A DNA stretch of 7,100 nucleotides from VFMC01 sp039796935 (lineage in GTDB: Bacteria; Actinomycetota; Acidimicrobiia; Acidimicrobiales; Ilumatobacteraceae): positions 1-7,100 of the forward strand of contig JBDKIV010000127.1 in NCBI GenBank assembly GCA_039796935.1, read 5' to 3'. The notes below the pieces were generated by a model, which had not been told where the DNA came from, did not search any database, and saw nothing but the letters and a program-made list of their open reading frames with translations. Positions 5,226 to 7,100 of the stretch are shown piece after piece; the stretch's first letter is position 1; each line of letters opens with the position of its first letter. The position numbers and the translations under genes are program-made.

Positions 5226-5521
5226 CTAACGACACCAGACGTTACGAACAACGCCGCGACCCCACCAGAAACGCAATCAGGCAGCTATGAGTGGGGGCGT
5301 TCTGGGGCAGGTTGTGCCGCCCGTAGTCGGTTGTTCGCAGGTGGCACTGCACATTCGAGCCCCGATCGTGCTGTTACCAGTCGGAGCGCTTGGTCTTCGA
5401 CGCGGTCACTCCGAAGACGCGGTCGCGTGGAGACGAGCGTGTACGAACGATGCTTCTCCAGGCGTCATGGACGACGTCTTCACAACGGATCTGACACCGC
5501 ACGCGTACCCCCCTCGTCGGC
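5226..5521. other. Intergenic stretch with no recognisable gene
   Basis: Roughly 300 nt separate the toxin promoter region from the end of the membrane protein gene. Open frames here lack motifs, ribosome sites and codon bias. No tRNA-like clover-leaf or repeat was found by eye. Confidence 0.5.
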
Positions 5522-5546
5522 TGAACCTATGCCTTCGTCAGGTTCA
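5522..5546 (-). terminator. Hairpin downstream of the membrane protein gene
   Basis: TGAACCT and AGGTTCA form a perfect 7-bp stem with an 11-nt loop, beginning 4 nt after the stop of the HAAS membrane protein gene. Its position suits a transcription end signal for the PadR operon. No U-run follows, so it would be a non-canonical terminator of the kind often seen in high-GC bacteria. Confidence 0.4.
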
Positions 5547-5550
5547 TTGC

Positions 5551-6303
5551 TCACCCGACCATCAGGGGTCGTGGCTCCGACGAAGACAAGCGTCGCGTCG
5601 CTGCAACCGCCCAGGCGCGTGCACCGGAGATCACCAGGACCGCACCTGTAGCGACAGCGATCACCCATCCCCCGTCGCCAAACGTGGTCCCCGGGTAGGT
5701 CTGGTTGAACCACACCATGGGCACGCCGAAAATCAGCGCTCCGATCGGCATCAGCAGGAGCAGGTTCCGTCGCGTCTGCTCGACAGCGGGGTCGTCGAGA
5801 CGTCGGAGCCAGGTGCTGGCGGCGAACACGGCTCCAGCGAAGCCGAGTGCGAGGGCTACTGCGAACCACAGCGCGATCAGCCACAGGGATGGTGTCCACG
5901 TCGGGCTCGGGCAGGTCGTGACGGCGTCCCCTGCACAGTCCAGGTTCGTTTCAGCTCGCTGCCCGGGGAACACTCGCACCAGCAACTCGATCGCCCAGGC
6001 GCTCGTACCGATCAGCGGCAGGACTGCGGCGAACAGCACTGCTGGTACGACCCCGACGATCGCAGCAATGGTGGTCGAGGAGAGTCGCCAGCGGGGGCGA
6101 ACCGCTCCGCGGCTCTCGGCCCAGTCGCGAGCGAAGGCTCGGACGTCGTCTCCGACGAGCGCCCGCGGGTCGCCGTCTGACGCGACGAGTTCACGGATGT
6201 CGGCGTCCAACTCGTCGAGCATCGCCTTGCGTTGGTCTCTCGCAACACCGCAGGAGCGCAGGGCTCGGCGGCACTCGGTAAGGACCTGTTCGACGGTGTT
6301 CAT
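5551..6303 (-). CDS. HAAS-type signalling domain membrane protein, PadR partner
   Basis: This protein has 250 residues from ATG 6303, with GGGGGAG 5 nt upstream; the start overlaps the PadR stop as ATGA. Residues 1-62 form a soluble helical domain with the pattern LRSCGVARDQRKAMLDELDA, IRELV, DPRALVGD and VRAFARDWAE. This is typical of the HAAS/DUF1700-like domain that accompanies PadR regulators. Four hydrophobic segments follow at about 77-100, 138-160, 180-198 and 212-232. The loop between the first two contains two cysteines (Cys123, Cys131) that could form a disulfide outside the cell. Members are thought to work with PadR in membrane stress sensing; the signal is unknown. The frame is open upstream of 6303, but the coupled ATG with a good ribosome site is clearly better. 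Confidence 0.85.
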   Translation of the reverse strand: MNTVEQVLTECRRALRSCGVARDQRKAMLDELDADIRELVASDGDPRALVGDDVRAFARDWAESRGAVRPRWRLSSTTIAAIVGVVPAVLFAAVLPLIGTSAWAIELLVRVFPGQRAETNLDCAGDAVTTCPSPTWTPSLWLIALWFAVALALGFAGAVFAASTWLRRLDDPAVEQTRRNLLLLMPIGALIFGVPMVWFNQTYPGTTFGDGGWVIAVATGAVLVISGARAWAVAATRRLSSSEPRPLMVG

Positions 6304-6692
6304 CCCAACTCCCCCACGATGCGGTCGGTTCTCGGTGTGGATTCGCCCTGTGCGTCCAGGACACGCTGGATCGACGACGAGAACGTGTCCCACGCCTGCC
6401 TGGCGGTGCGGAACTCGTCATCTCCGGCGGCGGTGCGCCGGTAGTACTTGCGGGCTGGGCCGTCGGGACTGTCGACTCGGTAGCTCTCGACCAGCGACGC
6501 GCGCTCCAGTCGGGCCAGCGCAGGATAGATCGAGCCATCTGCGACGCCGCTGAGGCCGGCGGCATTCAGACGCCGGGTCATCTCGTATCCGTAGGCAGGC
6601 TCGACACCGAGGACCGCGAGGAGACACACATCGAGGACACCCCGAAGCCATTGGGTGGATCGCTCATCACCCTGTCCCGACTGACGTGTCAT
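6300..6692 (-). CDS. PadR-family transcriptional regulator
   Basis: This protein has 130 residues from ATG 6692. The N-terminal winged helix shows the PadR signature: LRGVLDVCLLAVLG, then PAYGYEMTRRL, then GVADGSIYPALARLERASLV, with the wing SPDGPARKYYRRT. A C-terminal helix (about 90-112, DDEFRTARQAWDTFSSSIQR) serves dimerisation. It first represses and likely co-regulates the following HAAS membrane gene, with which it shares a 4-nt overlap. The start at 6692 is preferred over GTG 6722 because the latter would place the operator palindrome (6698-6717) inside the gene. No Shine-Dalgarno sequence precedes ATG 6692, and a possible -10 (TACCTT, 6700-6705) ends 7 nt before it, so the mRNA may be leaderless. 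Confidence 0.88.
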   Translation of the reverse strand: MTRQSGQGDERSTQWLRGVLDVCLLAVLGVEPAYGYEMTRRLNAAGLSGVADGSIYPALARLERASLVESYRVDSPDGPARKYYRRTAAGDDEFRTARQAWDTFSSSIQRVLDAQGESTPRTDRIVGELG

Positions 6693-6697
6693 GCAAT

Positions 6698-6717
6698 GCA
6701 AGGTAGCACTATCTTGC
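6698..6717. promoter_or_regulatory. Probable PadR operator, 20-bp inverted repeat
   Basis: GCAAGGTAG and CTATCTTGC face each other around CA, matching at 8 of 9 positions, immediately upstream of the PadR start. It overlaps the candidate -10 element. PadR proteins usually repress their own operon from such a site; binding by this protein is inferred. Confidence 0.6.
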
Positions 6718-6722
6718 GCCAC

Positions 6723-7063
6723 AAGCTAGAGATGTCGGCGATCGCTGAGATCCGTGGCGACATCGATGCCACACAGAAGGAATCACCCGGTTGGACGGCT
6801 CAGCGAGCTTTGTCGACGCCCCAGAGGTGGTCGCGTTCTGCGCGTTCACAGTCATGGTTGCGGCAGCGGGTGGTGCGATGGCTGCAAGATGAGAACGAGC
6901 AGCCACACAGCTCAAGACCTAATCAACGAACTCGACGTCGCCCTGATCGCCCCTGTGTCCGCCGTGATCGCCTTCGGCAAGCCCTCCGCCTACCGCCGAG
7001 GGTTGGCCCCGACGCGCCTGCGCTCGAACTGCCCCCTATCGCCGGCTCGGTAGCCGTTGTCAT
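6723..7063. other. Right-hand stretch with no assignable gene
   Basis: No known motif was recognised. One plus-strand frame from ATG 6889 to a stop at 7051-7053 would give 54 residues with GC-rich third positions (DLINELDVALIAPVSAVIAF and onward). It has no ribosome site and no recognised family, and may be a fragment. The promoter of the leftward PadR operon lies at the left edge of this stretch. Confidence 0.4.
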
Positions 7064-7094
7064 GCGCTACCCGAAGTTGAGAGACAGGTAGCGC
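7064..7094. repeat. Perfect inverted repeat GCGCTACC / GGTAGCGC
   Basis: Eight-base perfect arms flank a 15-nt spacer six bases from the window edge. It could be a terminator hairpin, an operator, or the end of a mobile element lying outside. No U-run is visible on either strand. Confidence 0.4.
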
Positions 7095-7100
7095 CAAGCG

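Noticed and set aside
5340..5380. tRNA-like T-arm around TTCGAGCCCC
   Set aside because: The flanking bases do not pair to form a T stem, and no acceptor or anticodon arm fits on either strand; in particular no tRNA-Sec is present.
5287..6553. Two long plus-strand open frames over the HAAS membrane protein and PadR genes
   Set aside because: Both are shadows of the minus-strand operon, which has membrane segments, a ribosome site and ATGA coupling.
1..7100. CRISPR array, rRNA or a complete insertion sequence
   Set aside because: No regularly spaced repeats, rRNA-like sequence, transposase motif or paired terminal repeats with target duplication were seen.

Overview
The window is high-GC DNA with GC-rich third codon positions, GTG starts and few strong promoters. 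This fits a high-GC actinobacterium; nothing here fixes the genus. It looks like an accessory region: most modules are short, face different ways, and several genes are visibly broken or carry internal deletions.

Left part (1-1680, minus strand). The window opens inside an aminoglycoside phosphotransferase (APH) family kinase, which runs in frame out of the C-terminal remnant of a GNAT acetyltransferase. Directly upstream is an alkylmercury lyase (MerB) family gene, 888-1529. It carries one in-frame UGA (1086-1088) exactly where the second catalytic cysteine of MerB should be. A hairpin with a GGUC apical loop lies 19 nt after the UGA, as in the E. coli fdhF SECIS. The best reading is a MerB-like selenoprotein, and a conventional gene finder would cut it at residue 147.

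Centre (1680-4172). This is a sulfur/persulfide-type cluster read outward from a shared control region at 3199-3294. Leftward lie a deleted relic of an MBL-fold/rhodanese protein and, with a 4-nt overlap, an MFS transporter with a histidine-rich central loop. Rightward lie an ArsR-rhodanese fusion regulator and, again with a 4-nt overlap, a shortened DsrE-family protein. That DsrE frame also has an in-frame UGA at a redox cysteine (CGTU in place of CGTC). Two near-identical TCAA-n8-TTGA operators sit in the divergent promoter. Two UGA codons at redox-active cysteines in one short window suggest that the host decodes UGA as selenocysteine, although no selA, selB, selD or tRNA-Sec is seen here.

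Right part (4173-7100). A stretch of about 490 nt without a recognisable gene is followed by a probable toxin-antitoxin pair on the minus strand, with an 18-bp perfect palindrome upstream. After another short empty stretch comes a PadR regulator / HAAS-type membrane protein operon (minus strand), with a palindromic operator at the PadR start. The last ~380 nt hold no gene I can name; a perfect 8-bp inverted repeat sits at the edge.
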